Shown here piece after piece: positions 37,049 to 46,389 of a stretch of DNA of 64,000 bases. The DNA is taken from contig CBDFNC010000001.1 in the NCBI GenBank assembly GCA_965249895.1, positions 62,001-126,000 of the forward strand, read 5' to 3'. The notes beneath the pieces are model-generated. The model saw only the letters and a list, made by a program, of their open reading frames with translations, was not told where the DNA came from and searched no databases. Every line of letters begins with the position of its first letter. Within the stretch, counting starts at the first letter, position 1. Position numbers and translations under genes: made by a program. The stretch comes from CBDFNC01 sp965249895. Lineage in GTDB: Bacteria > Pseudomonadota > Gammaproteobacteria > Enterobacterales > CBDFNC01.

Positions 37049-37447
37049 GTTTACCTCCTGTTAGAGCTGTCAGTATATATGGCTGGCTAACAAAGGCGTT
37101 AGCTGAAGGTAAAAAACCGGCGAAAGAAAATTCGCCGGTGAATTGTGGCTAATGATGAAATATGGCGCGACTGAGATGGCGGTTAATATGCCTGAAGTGA
37201 ATTTAGTCCTCTGAGTCTGAGTCTGAGAATCAAATCATTAGTAACACGGCGACGGACAAATCGGTCTACTGATACCCATCAGGTCAGCTAAGGCCAACGG
37301 AGCCCTGAACACCAGTTATTTTTTGCCACCTTCATCTGTAATGCCGCCATATGTGTTTTAGCTTATCATTTCAAGGAGCCTCAAGCTTATGTCTGTCCAA
37401 CTACTGAACAATGAACCCCAACAGCTGTGGGAAGGCAATAAACTTTG
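37049..37447. other. Gene-free region left of the ISAs1 element
   Basis: It contains short CTGAGT reiterations near 37211 and a 20-codon frame (MSVQLLNNEPQQLWEGNKL at 37389) that stops at the IS target site. A dispersed repeat starts at about 37425. No gene is supported. Confidence 0.55.
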
Positions 37448-37457
37448 AGCGATTACA

Positions 37458-38726
37458 CAGGGCAAACGGGTCTAAATTAACCAGTTGCCATGCCAACTGT
37501 CAGTACCTTCATCATATACTGGTTGTCCCAGCCAGCTTTCAATCGTTTGTTCTTGACCCCCACTTTAACGCTGCGCTCGTTCTTCAACAGGTTTAACGCT
37601 ATTTTGTTCATCAGGGCCACATTTTCTGCAGCATAGCCGCTTCTCAGTCGGTTACTGTCTTCGTTGAAGCTGACGTCTAGCTGCCAGTGCAGCTTATTCT
37701 CCACGCACCAGTGGCTGCGGATTGCATTAGCAATGAAGGCGGCTGATTTATCTTTGTGGCTGGTAATGTAGTAACGCCGTTCATAAGACTTATCCCCTTG
37801 AATCTCTCGGCTAGATTCAACAACGGCGATGGCTTTCACGCTTTGCCATCTGGGGTGGCGCTCAATGAGCCAATCAATATCTGTCGTTAACCACACTTTA
37901 CGTTGTTCTATCCGGCCGTGGTCGCCATCTACAGACTCAAATACATCGTGCTTTACTCCGCTAAAAGAGCACGTAAGCTGAGTCTCTAAAAATAGCTTAA
38001 TGTCATCATGAAATTCACCTTGGTTACCCTTCAAGGCCAATACATAGTCGGCCTTTTTTGCGACGATCTGATTGGCAATTTCATACTGGCAGCCCATTGC
38101 GTCAGTCGTAATTGTGGCGCCCTCTATATCCAACAGCTTAAGTAACTTAGGGATAGCCGTAATCTCATTGGATTTATCGGACACTTTAACCTGACCAAAG
38201 CAAAGGTTATTTTTCACCGACCAGGCGCTGACTAAATGAATGGCCGGGTTACCATTCGCTTTGTCCAGGGTGCCACGCATGACCTTACCGTCCAGCGCTA
38301 CGATGTCATCATGTAGGTCACCAAGCGTGCACACCCACTGGGTAAAGGCGTTGGCAAACTCGTGCGGGTTGAGTCTATTTAGCACATCATTGAACGTATC
38401 TGGACTAGGGATACCATGAGTCAAATCCAAAAACTCGGCAAACCACGATATCTTAGATTTGCCATATTCAGAGATGGCTTCAAAGTCATCACAACCAGCG
38501 ATAATGGCACAGATAGAAATAGTTAAAATGTTAGTCAATGAATGGCGCTTGGTTCGGTTCATACGAGGGTCGGATACGCTGCTGAATACTTTGCTGATAG
38601 TGGTGGGGGTCATGGTAAATCTTAAGCAAATAGCATTATATGTCACGATCAATAGGATCGGTCAAATGATCCTCCATTTATTCTGAAATTTATTATCAGC
38701 TGTACAATTTAGACCCGTTTGCCCTG
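37458..38726 (-). mobile_element. ISAs1-family insertion sequence, intact
   Basis: The element is 1269 bp. Both ends carry the same 21-bp terminal inverted repeat beginning CAGGGCAAACGGGTCTAAAT, with no mismatch. It is flanked by perfect 10-bp direct repeats AGCGATTACA at 37448-37457 and 38727-38736. Identity of the repeats and an open transposase frame indicate recent insertion. Confidence 0.95.
37477..38613 (-). CDS. ISAs1-family transposase
   Basis: The ATG at 38613 (MTPTTISKVFSSVSDPRMNR) gives 378 residues, the normal family size. The N-terminal region has the H-repeat/ISAs1 pattern, followed by the DDE catalytic parts: VALDGKVMRGT, TTDAMGCQYEIA with YVLALKGNQ, and HWCVENKLHWQLDVSFNEDS. 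The frame is uninterrupted, so the enzyme is probably active. Confidence 0.95.
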   Translation of the reverse strand: MTPTTISKVFSSVSDPRMNRTKRHSLTNILTISICAIIAGCDDFEAISEYGKSKISWFAEFLDLTHGIPSPDTFNDVLNRLNPHEFANAFTQWVCTLGDLHDDIVALDGKVMRGTLDKANGNPAIHLVSAWSVKNNLCFGQVKVSDKSNEITAIPKLLKLLDIEGATITTDAMGCQYEIANQIVAKKADYVLALKGNQGEFHDDIKLFLETQLTCSFSGVKHDVFESVDGDHGRIEQRKVWLTTDIDWLIERHPRWQSVKAIAVVESSREIQGDKSYERRYYITSHKDKSAAFIANAIRSHWCVENKLHWQLDVSFNEDSNRLRSGYAAENVALMNKIALNLLKNERSVKVGVKNKRLKAGWDNQYMMKVLTVGMATG

Positions 38727-38840
38727 AGCGATTACATTAAAGTTTGATCAACTTTTCTCGCTAAGCTGCCTAAACCGTACAAGCCATAAATCGTACCAGG
38801 TTGGATTTCGGATAACGTGAGGTATTGCGAGCGAGAAAGG

Positions 38841-39184
38841 CAAATGTGGACTGTATTAAAACCGGCCAGTTAACAACTCATCCATTGTTTATCAAAGGGT
38901 GGTCAATTCAATTATCGAGCCTAGAGATGTTTTGAATTGTAAGGGGAGGTCTTTGTTTCTGCTCCAAGGGTAGACCAAATATAAATGTTGAATGATTGCT
39001 TTGCTGATTGTAAAACACCTCGATATGCCTAAAAATTGCTTGTTTAACCTCGACCAGAAATCCTGACGATAAATAAGCTGAAGTAATGGAAAAAGTAAAG
39101 CCTATATCACCAAGACTCGTTTATGGACACAGGCGGTCAACGCTGGACAATTACCTTTGCCGGGTTATACGTTGAACTGGCGAA
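38841..39184. other. Gene-free region
   Basis: No supported frame between the repeat flanking ISAs1 and the AraC gene stop. No further repeat or hairpin recognised. Confidence 0.5.
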
Positions 39185-40132
39185 TCAACTGCTTCGGTTG
39201 CGGCGTACCTGCCCGGGCGGTAGAGCAAATTGTTGTTTAAAGGCTTTGCTAAAGGCAGCTTCGGAGGAGTAACCAGCGGACTCGGCAATGTCGATCATGG
39301 TCATATCACTGCTTTCTAGCTGGTTCTTGGCGATTTGCATGCGCCAGTTAACCAAATATGCCTTGGGAGACATACCCACCATTTTAGTGAATTTCCCGGT
39401 AAATGCCGTTCGGGACAAGGCTACGGCTTCACTTAGGCTCCCTACTGTCCAGCGGGCCTGGTTGTCTGCATGGATCCGGTTGAGTGCTGCACCAATGTGC
39501 TTATCTGCTAGGGCCGCAATATAGCCGCTTTTTTCGAGAGAGCGGTTCATATGCGCCCGTATCAATTGAATAAACAAGACTTCGGTAAGTCGGTCGACCA
39601 TAACCGTTGAACCTGGTGACGGTTGCCGGGACTCAGTGGAGAGCAGAGTTATTAGGGGGCTTAACCAGTTTAATTCCGGTGATTCCGAGGCATTGAGGCG
39701 GATAAAACAGGGAAGATCTTTAACAAAGGGGTGATCTAAGGATGAATCATAACTGAACGTGCCACAGAGAATGGTAGCGTTGCCGGTGGCTTCGTTCATT
39801 GGTTGGAATGGATTAGCGCCATCGAGGATCTGTTCCAATACATGGATTTCTGACCTTTTCGGGCTATGCGGGCTATCGCTGAGCCAATGGGCGCCGCCGG
39901 TGGGGAAGGCCACAATATCGCCTGCCGACAGCTGGATTGGCTGCTGTTCTTTGGCTTCTTTCAGCCAGCAAGAACCTTTGACCAGGATATGGAACATGCC
40001 CTGTGTTTTTTTCTCTATGTCCATTCCCCAGGGCGCAGCAAAGTCGGTACAAAAATAGGTATCAGCGCTTAGGCGAATGGTTTTTAAGACGTTGGCTAAG
40101 GCATCCATATTGGTGGTTGTCTGCATTTTCAT
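39185..40132 (-). CDS. AraC family regulator with N-terminal cupin
   Basis: The ATG at 40132 is used; a GTG two codons upstream is possible. The 315-residue protein has an N-terminal cupin ligand domain (about 20-190, MFHILVKGSCWL, SAGDIVAFPTGGAHWLSD) of the AraC_binding_6 type and a C-terminal AraC double helix-turn-helix (about 210-312) with SLSEAVALSRTAFTGKFTKM, GMSPKAYLVNWRM and IAESAGYSSEAAFSKAFKQQ. It is divergent from the glutaredoxin gene 121 bases away and probably regulates it. Confidence 0.9.
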   Translation of the reverse strand: MKMQTTTNMDALANVLKTIRLSADTYFCTDFAAPWGMDIEKKTQGMFHILVKGSCWLKEAKEQQPIQLSAGDIVAFPTGGAHWLSDSPHSPKRSEIHVLEQILDGANPFQPMNEATGNATILCGTFSYDSSLDHPFVKDLPCFIRLNASESPELNWLSPLITLLSTESRQPSPGSTVMVDRLTEVLFIQLIRAHMNRSLEKSGYIAALADKHIGAALNRIHADNQARWTVGSLSEAVALSRTAFTGKFTKMVGMSPKAYLVNWRMQIAKNQLESSDMTMIDIAESAGYSSEAAFSKAFKQQFALPPGQVRRNRSS

Positions 40133-40253
40133 TTGCACTTTTTCTCAAGAGATATAACAAAATGACAATTTATTTCGATGTTTAATCATATTTTGTTTAA
40201 GTAAGTTTGGGGATAATAAACCTCATCAATTTAACCCGAGCGGAGTTGTCATC

Positions 40254-40541
40254 ATGGGCCAATTTAATAACATTAAAGCACTATCACTCTATCATTATCC
40301 GAGCTGTCCGTACTGCGCGAGGACTCGTGAGGCGATCAAACAAACCAATCTGGTCATTGAACAGCACAATATCCAACAGCATCCGCATCATCGTAAGGCT
40401 CTGATCCAAGGTGGGGGGAAAGCTCAGGTTCCTTGCTTGCTTATCGAAAAAGCGAAGGGTCAAAAGCAGTGGTTATATGAGTCGGCCGATATTATTGATT
40501 TTGTGCGTCGCTATGCTGGTGTTGCAGAATCCACTGTCTAA
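40254..40541 (+). CDS. Glutaredoxin-like protein
   Basis: The 95-residue protein has the thioredoxin fold start LSLYHYPSCPYCARTREAI with the dithiol site Cys18-Pro-Tyr-Cys21, the cis-proline region QVPCLLIEK and a C-terminal LYESADIIDFVRRY as in glutaredoxins and GST N-domains. It would reduce disulfides with glutathione in the cytoplasm. Divergence from the AraC/cupin gene suggests inducible expression. Confidence 0.9.
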   Translation: MGQFNNIKALSLYHYPSCPYCARTREAIKQTNLVIEQHNIQQHPHHRKALIQGGGKAQVPCLLIEKAKGQKQWLYESADIIDFVRRYAGVAESTV

Positions 40542-40731
40542 TTCAACTTTTAGCTGACGATATTTCAAATATGAAGGACGCGCGTTTATTGGCACCCATT
40601 TCGGTGGTAATAAACGTAAGGTGACAGATTTTGTTACCATGGGTGAAAAGTTGAGGAATAAGAATTATTCGCTTGTTATGTAGATGTATTTAATATTCTT
40701 TGGTTCACTATTATGAAAAAGAGGAAATGGT

Positions 40732-41178
40732 ATGACATCGTATAAAAAGACGGAAGCTGCCATTGCAGCTCTAAGCAAAGAGCAATACCGTATCACTCAG
40801 GAAAACGGTACTGAGCGTCCTGGTACAGGTGAGCTTTTAGAAAATAAGGAGCCCGGTATCTATGTTGATATCGTATCAGGCGAACCTTTGTTTACATCCT
40901 CATCCAAATTCGAATCAGGATGTGGTTGGCCTAGTTTTACCAAACCAATCGAAGATACGAATATTAACGAAATAAGAGATGCATCGCATGGAATGACTCG
41001 CACAGAAGTCCGGTCTGTTCATGGTGACAGTCATTTAGGCCATGTATTTAATGACGGGCCGGTGGAGCTAGGTGGGTTACGTTATTGTATTAATTCAGCT
41101 TCACTCAAGTTCATCCATCGTGATGAAATGGAAAGCGAAGGCTACGGTAAATACATAGATCAAGTGGAGGAATTATAA
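40732..41178 (+). CDS. msrB: Peptide methionine (R)-S-oxide reductase
   Basis: The 148-residue protein has TGELLENKEPGIYVDIVSGE, KFESGCGWPSFTKPI, EVRSVHGDSHLGHVFNDGP and the catalytic Cys119 in RYCINSASLKFI. The two CxxC zinc motifs of many MsrB proteins are replaced (VDIVSGEPLF), so this is the zinc-free form. A GAGGAAA-type ribosome site precedes the ATG. Its stop overlaps the msrA start by one base (TAATG). Confidence 0.96.
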   Translation: MTSYKKTEAAIAALSKEQYRITQENGTERPGTGELLENKEPGIYVDIVSGEPLFTSSSKFESGCGWPSFTKPIEDTNINEIRDASHGMTRTEVRSVHGDSHLGHVFNDGPVELGGLRYCINSASLKFIHRDEMESEGYGKYIDQVEEL

Positions 41179-41684
41179 TGGCAAACGAACGTGCTGTATT
41201 CGCCGGGGGATGCTTTTGGGGTATGCAGGATCTCATTCGTAAGCTGCCGGGCGTCAACTCCACCCGGGTTGGATATACCGGAGGAGATGTTCCAAATGCA
41301 ACTTATCGCAATCATGGCTCTCATGCAGAGGGTATAGAGATTTTGTTCGACAATGAGATCATCAGTTTTCGGAAACTTCTGGAATACTTCTTTCAAATTC
41401 ATGACCCAACAACGGAAAATAAGCAGGGCAATGACAAGGGGACGTCATATCGCTCCGCTATCTATTATGTTACCAATGGCCAACATCAAGAAGCATTGCA
41501 AATGATTGATGATATTAACTCCTCGAATATCTGGCCCGGTAAAGTCGTGACCGAAGTCGCGCCGGCAGCAGATTTTTGGGAGGCTGAGCCAGAACATCAA
41601 GATTATCTTGAACGATACCCCAATGGCTATACCTGTCATTACCCAAGGGAAAGTTGGGAATTACCTTCGACTAATAGTAAATAG
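41178..41684 (+). CDS. msrA: Peptide methionine (S)-S-oxide reductase
   Basis: The 168-residue protein has the catalytic GCFWG motif with Cys12, RVGYTGGDVPNATYRNHGSHAE, and HDPTTENKQGNDKGTSYRSA. A GGAGGAAT ribosome site lies inside the end of msrB. MsrA and MsrB together repair both epimers of oxidised methionine. The two genes form a translationally coupled operon. Confidence 0.97.
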   Translation: MANERAVFAGGCFWGMQDLIRKLPGVNSTRVGYTGGDVPNATYRNHGSHAEGIEILFDNEIISFRKLLEYFFQIHDPTTENKQGNDKGTSYRSAIYYVTNGQHQEALQMIDDINSSNIWPGKVVTEVAPAADFWEAEPEHQDYLERYPNGYTCHYPRESWELPSTNSK

Positions 41685-42133
41685 TTGTGGGAAGACAATA
41701 AAGTTAGATCGGTTACATTAATGTCTGGTCAATTTTGCACGCTTCGCGCCTAAAGCGGCCAAGTCAAAAATTGTACCAGGGTGGGTTTCGAATTCGAAAA
41801 TGTATAACGAATAGTCGATACTTAGATGCAGCATTCCTGGCTAGCCACCATTGCTACTGCCATCGGTGGTGAGGACTTGGCAAAAAGGAAAGTAAAGGGC
41901 AATCCTGACCCATTTATAGCTTTCCTTCCGTTTCGACATTATTGGTCTGGGTAAACCCAAGTCTCACTTTCTACAGGTGTCATAGTACTTTTTTATCTTT
42001 TGACGTATCCTCAAGTAACTAATTTTATTAAGTGATTATCGCGAAATCTTGTTGTAGGGTCCAACGTTGGTTCCGGGTATACACGGAATTCCTGATAATG
42101 CACCTGTTGGGCCGTACAACACGAGTTTGAATT
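41685..42133. other. Gene-free region with second copy of the dispersed repeat
   Basis: The first about 115 bases are a diverged copy of the repeat split by ISAs1 at 37.4 kb. The rest has no supported frame. Confidence 0.55.
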
Positions 42134-42391
42134 ATGATTTTTAACTTCTGGGATAAGCTTCCTCATAAAGCTTGTGTTCACCCTGGTGACAAAGCTGTTA
42201 TTGATCAGCATAAAGATATTTTTGAGCTTCATGCTCCGCCGGGACATATAAATGGACAATTGAAAGCGGCTCCGATTATCGCTCTTTTTTTAAATCCCGG
42301 CTTTGAAGATGAAGGCAAACAAAGGTTCGAAGACGAAAGCTGTCGGACTGGTTTTCCGCTGCGTTCCAAACCAGCCGAAAATTCGGGCGTT
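42134..42391 (+). pseudogene. Probable truncated N-terminal fragment of an unknown protein
   Basis: The frame reads MIFNFWDKLPHKACVHPGDK, later HAPPGHINGQLKAAPIIALF and LNPGFEDEGKQRFEDE. It looks like a real conserved N-terminus by composition, but then runs straight into an unrelated signal-peptide start at 42392. It is probably the remnant of a gene whose C-terminus has been lost. No family could be named. Confidence 0.4.
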
Positions 42392-42694
42392 ATGTACTTA
42401 AATAAGGTGCCCACATTGATAAAAAGTATCTTCCTGGTCACTTTTGTATGTCTCAGCGGCCTTGCTTGTTCAGAGACTGATAGCTATCGCGATAATCACA
42501 ATACAGAGATTGTTAGTGTGGTAATAATCGGTAGTGCAGAGTCTCCTGACCCAGTCTTGGAGCGAGTTATCACATTGGAGCAACAAGGTGTACTAAAAAA
42601 TGTGGTGATAATGGAATCATTTCCTGTTCAAATCCAACTCACTGGCCCAGCTAATGTTGTAAAAGAGCTTGAGTTGATTCCACGTAAAAAATAA
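42392..42694 (+). CDS. Small lipoprotein, hypothetical
   Basis: From the ATG at 42392 the frame starts MYLNKVPTLIKSIFLVTFVC, followed by LSGLACSE, a lipobox with the acylated cysteine. The mature part of about 70 residues is soluble (IVSVVIIGSAESPDPVLERV, VVIMESFPVQIQLTG). The frame is open upstream to 42134, but an internal signal peptide argues that translation begins here. No family recognised. Confidence 0.55.
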   Translation: MYLNKVPTLIKSIFLVTFVCLSGLACSETDSYRDNHNTEIVSVVIIGSAESPDPVLERVITLEQQGVLKNVVIMESFPVQIQLTGPANVVKELELIPRKK

Positions 42695-43055
42695 TAGTTA
42701 GTCAGTTTCTTAGCCAGTACATAAAGTCTGGCAAGCGGGACAAGTTTAAGCGCTGCTTCGTAGTAAATCTGCCCCTTCCAGAGGCGTTACAGCTCGTAGA
42801 ATTGACCCTAGAGCGGGTTAGCCTCCACATTAGAAAATATCTTGCTACTCAGTAATCAGATGCCTGCCAGAAAGGGCGTAGGTTTGCACGCAATGGGCGA
42901 CGAGCGTCTTTAGCTCAATTTCCTTGTAGACTTGGAGCAATTTATTATTGAGTTGTCGCTGCAAGAAAAGCCTATATAAAACGATATCAAATACCCCAAC
43001 CTTTCGGCCTTTTGCCTTAGGTTTTCGCATCTGATTTTCATCTAGTACCTCGGGT
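42695..43055. other. Gene-free region left of the IS630 relic
   Basis: A 61-codon minus-strand frame (42845-43030, basic, YRLFLQRQLNNKLLQVYKEI) may be a remnant but matches nothing I recognise. No hairpin or repeat noted. Confidence 0.45.
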
Positions 43056-43087
43056 CATAAATACGTTCAAAAATGGCGGTTATTTGA

Positions 43088-43494
43088 TCAGGCCGTCAAT
43101 ACCTTCCCTTTGTAAGTCCATTTAAATGGTTTCGCCAGCTGTTTATTAAAATAGCTGATAAACCGGGTCAGTTTCCCTCGTAGATCCTCCAAGCTGGTGA
43201 AGTTTCCCCGCTTGAGTAACTTTCGCGATAAGATGCCAAACCAAATCTCGACCTGGTTCAACCATGAGCAGTGCTTTGGCGTATAAACAAAACGGATGCG
43301 ATGAGATTTATCACTCAAAAATTGCTGCCTGGACACGGTATCCTTGAGGATACCTGATTTTCCCTTAACGCCAAGCTCTTCATCTATGCCACAACGTTCT
43401 GCGACAAATCGAACCAGCGTTTCCGACTTATGCACATTCAATTGGTCCGTCACTATCACCCAGGTACTTTCCGGGGATGTCGCCACCGTTTGTT
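43088..43494 (-). pseudogene. IS630-family transposase, C-terminal half
   Basis: The frame reads KQTVATSPESTWVIVTDQLN and continues with GVKGKSGILKD, HRIRFVYTPKHCSWLNQVEI and AKPFKWTYKGK. This is the C-terminal DDE part of IS630 transposases (D...N, then the QVEIWF glutamate). The N-terminal half is at 45499-46324. The ATG-like start seen in this fragment lies in the inserted element and is accidental. Confidence 0.9.
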
Positions 43495-43500
43495 TTATAT

Positions 43501-45498
43501 CCGACATTCCGCACCATTTTCATCTCACCTAGATAATTTAAAAATGTGATCTATCTCACTTTAGCGTGTCCAATGTCTGAAAGATCACAGAAACTATAGC
43601 CAAAAGATCACAAGCCTCTGACCGCTGCCATGGCACAATCGTCCCAGGATATGTATTAACGGGGAGCGCTATGGCCGCCATCAACACCAGCATTAAATCG
43701 GGACAAATCCGGGTTGAAACTCTCGGCCACCATGGCCTGGTTGCCGGCTTCGTCGACAAGCTCAAACTGGTCGAACGCATCGACGCCAGACTGCCGGTGT
43801 CCAAACAGCATGGCTCCAAGCTCAGCCATGGCCAGCGTATCAAGGCCATGATCATCAACGGCCTGGGCTTCACTCAGAACCCCATTTATCTATCGCCCCA
43901 GTTTTTTGAAGACAAAGCGGTTTCCCTGTTATTTGGCGAAGGTGTCAAGGCCGCCCAGTTGAACGATGACGCGCTGGGCCGTACCCTGGACGCCTGTTAC
44001 GAATACGGTGTCACTGCGCTGCTCGCCGAGATTGCCAATGAGATCCACCAGGAATTCACCCCGCCCGGTAGACGGCAAACCCTCCGGTTGGACAGCACCA
44101 GCTTCAAATTAGTGGGCGAGTATGATCTCGAACACCTTTACCTGGAAGGCGAGTCCAGACCGCCCTTGCCCAAGCAGGGCTACTCCAAAGATCACCGGCC
44201 GGATCTCAAACAACTCGTCTTGTCCCTGATCGTCAGCGGTCCGGCGGACTTACCGATCTGGAGCGAAGGCCTGGACGGCAACAGCCAGGACAAAGCCAGC
44301 TTCCACGCCACCCTAGCCAAACTCCAGTCCTTCCGCCAAGCACTGGAGAACAGCCCGGAGCTGCTGGTTATTGCGGATTCGGCGCTCTACGTCCACGGAA
44401 AACTGCTGACAGCGGCCTACCTCTGGGTCACTCGGGCGCCAGAAAGCGTAAAAGCGGTCAAACTCCTGGTCGAGGCCGATACCAGTGACTTCGCCTGGCA
44501 GCCGCTGGAACAAGGTTATCAAGGTGTCTTGCTGGGCCAGGTGGAGCGCGGGCTGAAGCAGCAGTGGCTGCTGGTCCACTCCAGCCAGGCCGAGCAAAGA
44601 GAGTGTCGCACTCTGGACAAGCGCATCGCCAAAGCCGGGGCCGAAGCGGAAAGCCAGGCCCGCAAACTGGCCGGGCAGGCCTTTGCCTGCAAACAAGACG
44701 CGCGCAACGCGGCGGCGCAGTTTGAGCGTAAACTCAAATACCACCGGCTTAGTCACGTTGAGGTCAGCGAGGTGAAAAAACACGCAGGTCGTGGTCGGCC
44801 GAAAAAAGACGCCGAGCCTGAGGTGTCGCACTACCGGCTCGAACTTGAGTCGACTCCCTGCCAGGACAAGATCCGGCCGCACCGTAACAAGCTGGGCCGT
44901 TTCGTGCTGGCGACCAATGAACTGGGCAACCAGGAGGTCGCTGGCCTGCTCGCCGCCTACAAATCGCAACAAGGGGTCGAGCGGGGTTTCCGCCTGATCA
45001 AAGACCCCCAGTTTCACCTCAATGGGGTGTTCTTGAAAAAGCCGGAGCGGATCGAGGCGTTGATGATGGTGATGACGCTGTGCCTGATGGTGTACAACGC
45101 AGGCCAATACCAATTGCGGGAAAACCTGAAAACAGCAGATGAAACCGTGCTTAACCAAGTGGGCAAGCCCACCGCCACCCCGACGATGAGGTGGATCTTC
45201 CAACGGATGAACGGGATCCACTTAGTGAATGCGCCAGGGCTAGCTGCCTGCGTCACTGGGTTGACGGAAGAAAAGGAGAAAATCCTCCGCCTGTGCGGTA
45301 AAGAGATAGCGCGGCTCTACCAGTTGGAATGAGCGGCGGAAAAGAAAAACACATACTGTGCCCCGGCGCGGTAGGCTTGGTGATCCCGAAATTTAAGACT
45401 GCCGCTTCTGGCTTAGGTGGAGAGACGGTTCAGAGGGCTGGCGACAACGCCTGGGCGAGAAAATAATGCTGCCAGCATAAATCGCTGCGAAATGTCGG
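43501..45498 (+). mobile_element. IS1634-family insertion sequence inside the IS630 transposase gene
   Basis: The element is 1998 bp. Its ends are inverted: CCGACATTCCGCACCATTT at the left and, read inward from the right, CCGACATTTCGCAGCGATTT. It is flanked by the 6-bp direct repeat TTATAT (43495-43500 and 45499-45504). Excising it with one repeat rejoins the transposase frame as ...EHI-KQTVA.... The GC content is clearly above that of its surroundings. Confidence 0.92.
43671..45332 (+). CDS. IS1634-family transposase
   Basis: The 553-residue protein starts MAAINTSIKSGQIRVETLGH and has the IS1634/IS4-type landmarks SHGQRIKAMIINGLGF, LRLDSTSFKLVGEY (first Asp), LLVIADSALYV (second Asp), WVTRAP, and near the end YKSQQGVERGFRLIKDPQFH with the catalytic glutamate region YREK-like. 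The length fits the family. It is GC-rich, unlike neighbouring genes, and intact, which suggests recent arrival. Confidence 0.94.
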   Translation: MAAINTSIKSGQIRVETLGHHGLVAGFVDKLKLVERIDARLPVSKQHGSKLSHGQRIKAMIINGLGFTQNPIYLSPQFFEDKAVSLLFGEGVKAAQLNDDALGRTLDACYEYGVTALLAEIANEIHQEFTPPGRRQTLRLDSTSFKLVGEYDLEHLYLEGESRPPLPKQGYSKDHRPDLKQLVLSLIVSGPADLPIWSEGLDGNSQDKASFHATLAKLQSFRQALENSPELLVIADSALYVHGKLLTAAYLWVTRAPESVKAVKLLVEADTSDFAWQPLEQGYQGVLLGQVERGLKQQWLLVHSSQAEQRECRTLDKRIAKAGAEAESQARKLAGQAFACKQDARNAAAQFERKLKYHRLSHVEVSEVKKHAGRGRPKKDAEPEVSHYRLELESTPCQDKIRPHRNKLGRFVLATNELGNQEVAGLLAAYKSQQGVERGFRLIKDPQFHLNGVFLKKPERIEALMMVMTLCLMVYNAGQYQLRENLKTADETVLNQVGKPTATPTMRWIFQRMNGIHLVNAPGLAACVTGLTEEKEKILRLCGKEIARLYQLE

Positions 45499-46324
45499 TT
45501 ATATGCTCACAGAAATCCACCTCGTTGCGTGTTTCAGCGATACGATAATTCATTATCTGACCAGTCACTATATTGAAACTTGGCGTCAGACTGAGCGTTC
45601 CGTGACGTTTATATTCAAACTCCCGCTTTTCAATCATTCCTTGTTTTGTTGGCTTATCAGGCGAAATGCGCTCTAATGCCTGGATACCTGTTTTTTCATC
45701 TACTGACACAGTGATAACATTCTCCTCGGCCAGCATTGAGGCTTGATGATAGGTATCACAGACATGATTGACTTCCTTCTTAAACTCCTCGTCATCCTTA
45801 ACCTTGGGGTTAAGCCAGTAGGTAGAGCGATGTGGCCTGATATCGACCTGTCTGAGAAAACGTCCGACAGTGCTTTTTGATATCCCTGAGGCTAATTGTT
45901 GTATATTCGCTTCATCGGCCAGTTCTGTATGTGTCCAATGAGTAATTTCTCTTCCACATTTGGTCGGCTCTTTTAGCGCCAGAGCCATCAGATTACATAG
46001 CTGCTCTTCGGTATAGGTCAGCGGCGCCCCGCTTCTGGGCGGATCTGAGAAAGCTTCACATAAGAAACCTTGCTTGTCTTTTTTGCTCACCAAGTCAGTG
46101 GGCCAGGCAGCAAACAACAACCGAGCTCTGTCCCTCCACTTAATGACGAAATTACAACTAACCCCCAATTCTCTGGCTACTTTGTTCATATTAAAGGTCT
46201 CGTTAATGAGCAAGACAGCCTTTAACCGAGTCAGAATACAGGCTGGGCTGGTGTAACATCGCAACATTGATAAAATAGTTGTAGTGATGTCATTTGCATA
46301 TAGCGTAGGAAATAAGGTATTCAT
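45499..46324 (-). pseudogene. IS630-family transposase, N-terminal half
   Basis: The minus-strand frame has an N-terminal helix-turn-helix (LLINETFNMNKVARELGVSC, VIKWRDRARLLF), a second winged domain (CGREITHWTHTELADEANIQ, GISKSTVGRFLRQVDIRPHR) and the first DDE aspartate region (VITVSVDEKTGIQALER). It ends at EVDFCEHI where the IS1634 element enters. With the C-terminal half it would make about 410 codons from the first start, in frame. Confidence 0.9.
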
Positions 46325-46389
46325 CGCCAGCCAAATATAGTTAATATACTATATTTATGGTGTAACAGCTAATCAGCTTTGGGAAGACA

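Larger units (their letters stand above)
37425..38840 (+). repeat. Dispersed repeat split by ISAs1 (second copy at 41685-41800)
   Basis: Removing the IS and one target duplication gives TGTGGGAAGGCAATAAAC, then GATTACATTAA, then TCGTACCAGGTTGGATTTCG. The copy at 41685 reads TGTGGGAAGACAATAAAG, GGTTACATTAA and TTGTACCAGGGTGGGTTTCG. The spacing of blocks is the same, so they are diverged copies of one sequence. Confidence 0.65.
43056..46359 (-). mobile_element. IS630-family element interrupted by an IS1634-family element
   Basis: The two halves of an IS630-type transposase gene lie on either side of the IS1634 element. The outer limits are tentative: CATAAATA at 43056 and its inverse TATTTATG at 46352 are the best terminal match. 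Without the inner element the unit would be about 1.3 kb, a normal IS630 size. Confidence 0.7.

Noticed and set aside
37211..37230. CTGAGT reiteration as a tandem repeat array
   Set aside because: Only about two and a half copies in non-coding DNA; too short to be meaningful.
42845..43030. 61-codon minus-strand frame as a gene
   Set aside because: No ribosome site, no recognised family, and it abuts the IS630 end; possibly a relic but not supportable.
44313..45221. 302-codon minus-strand open frame
   Set aside because: It lies opposite the GC-rich IS1634 transposase gene; composition is a reverse-strand shadow and no family pattern is seen.
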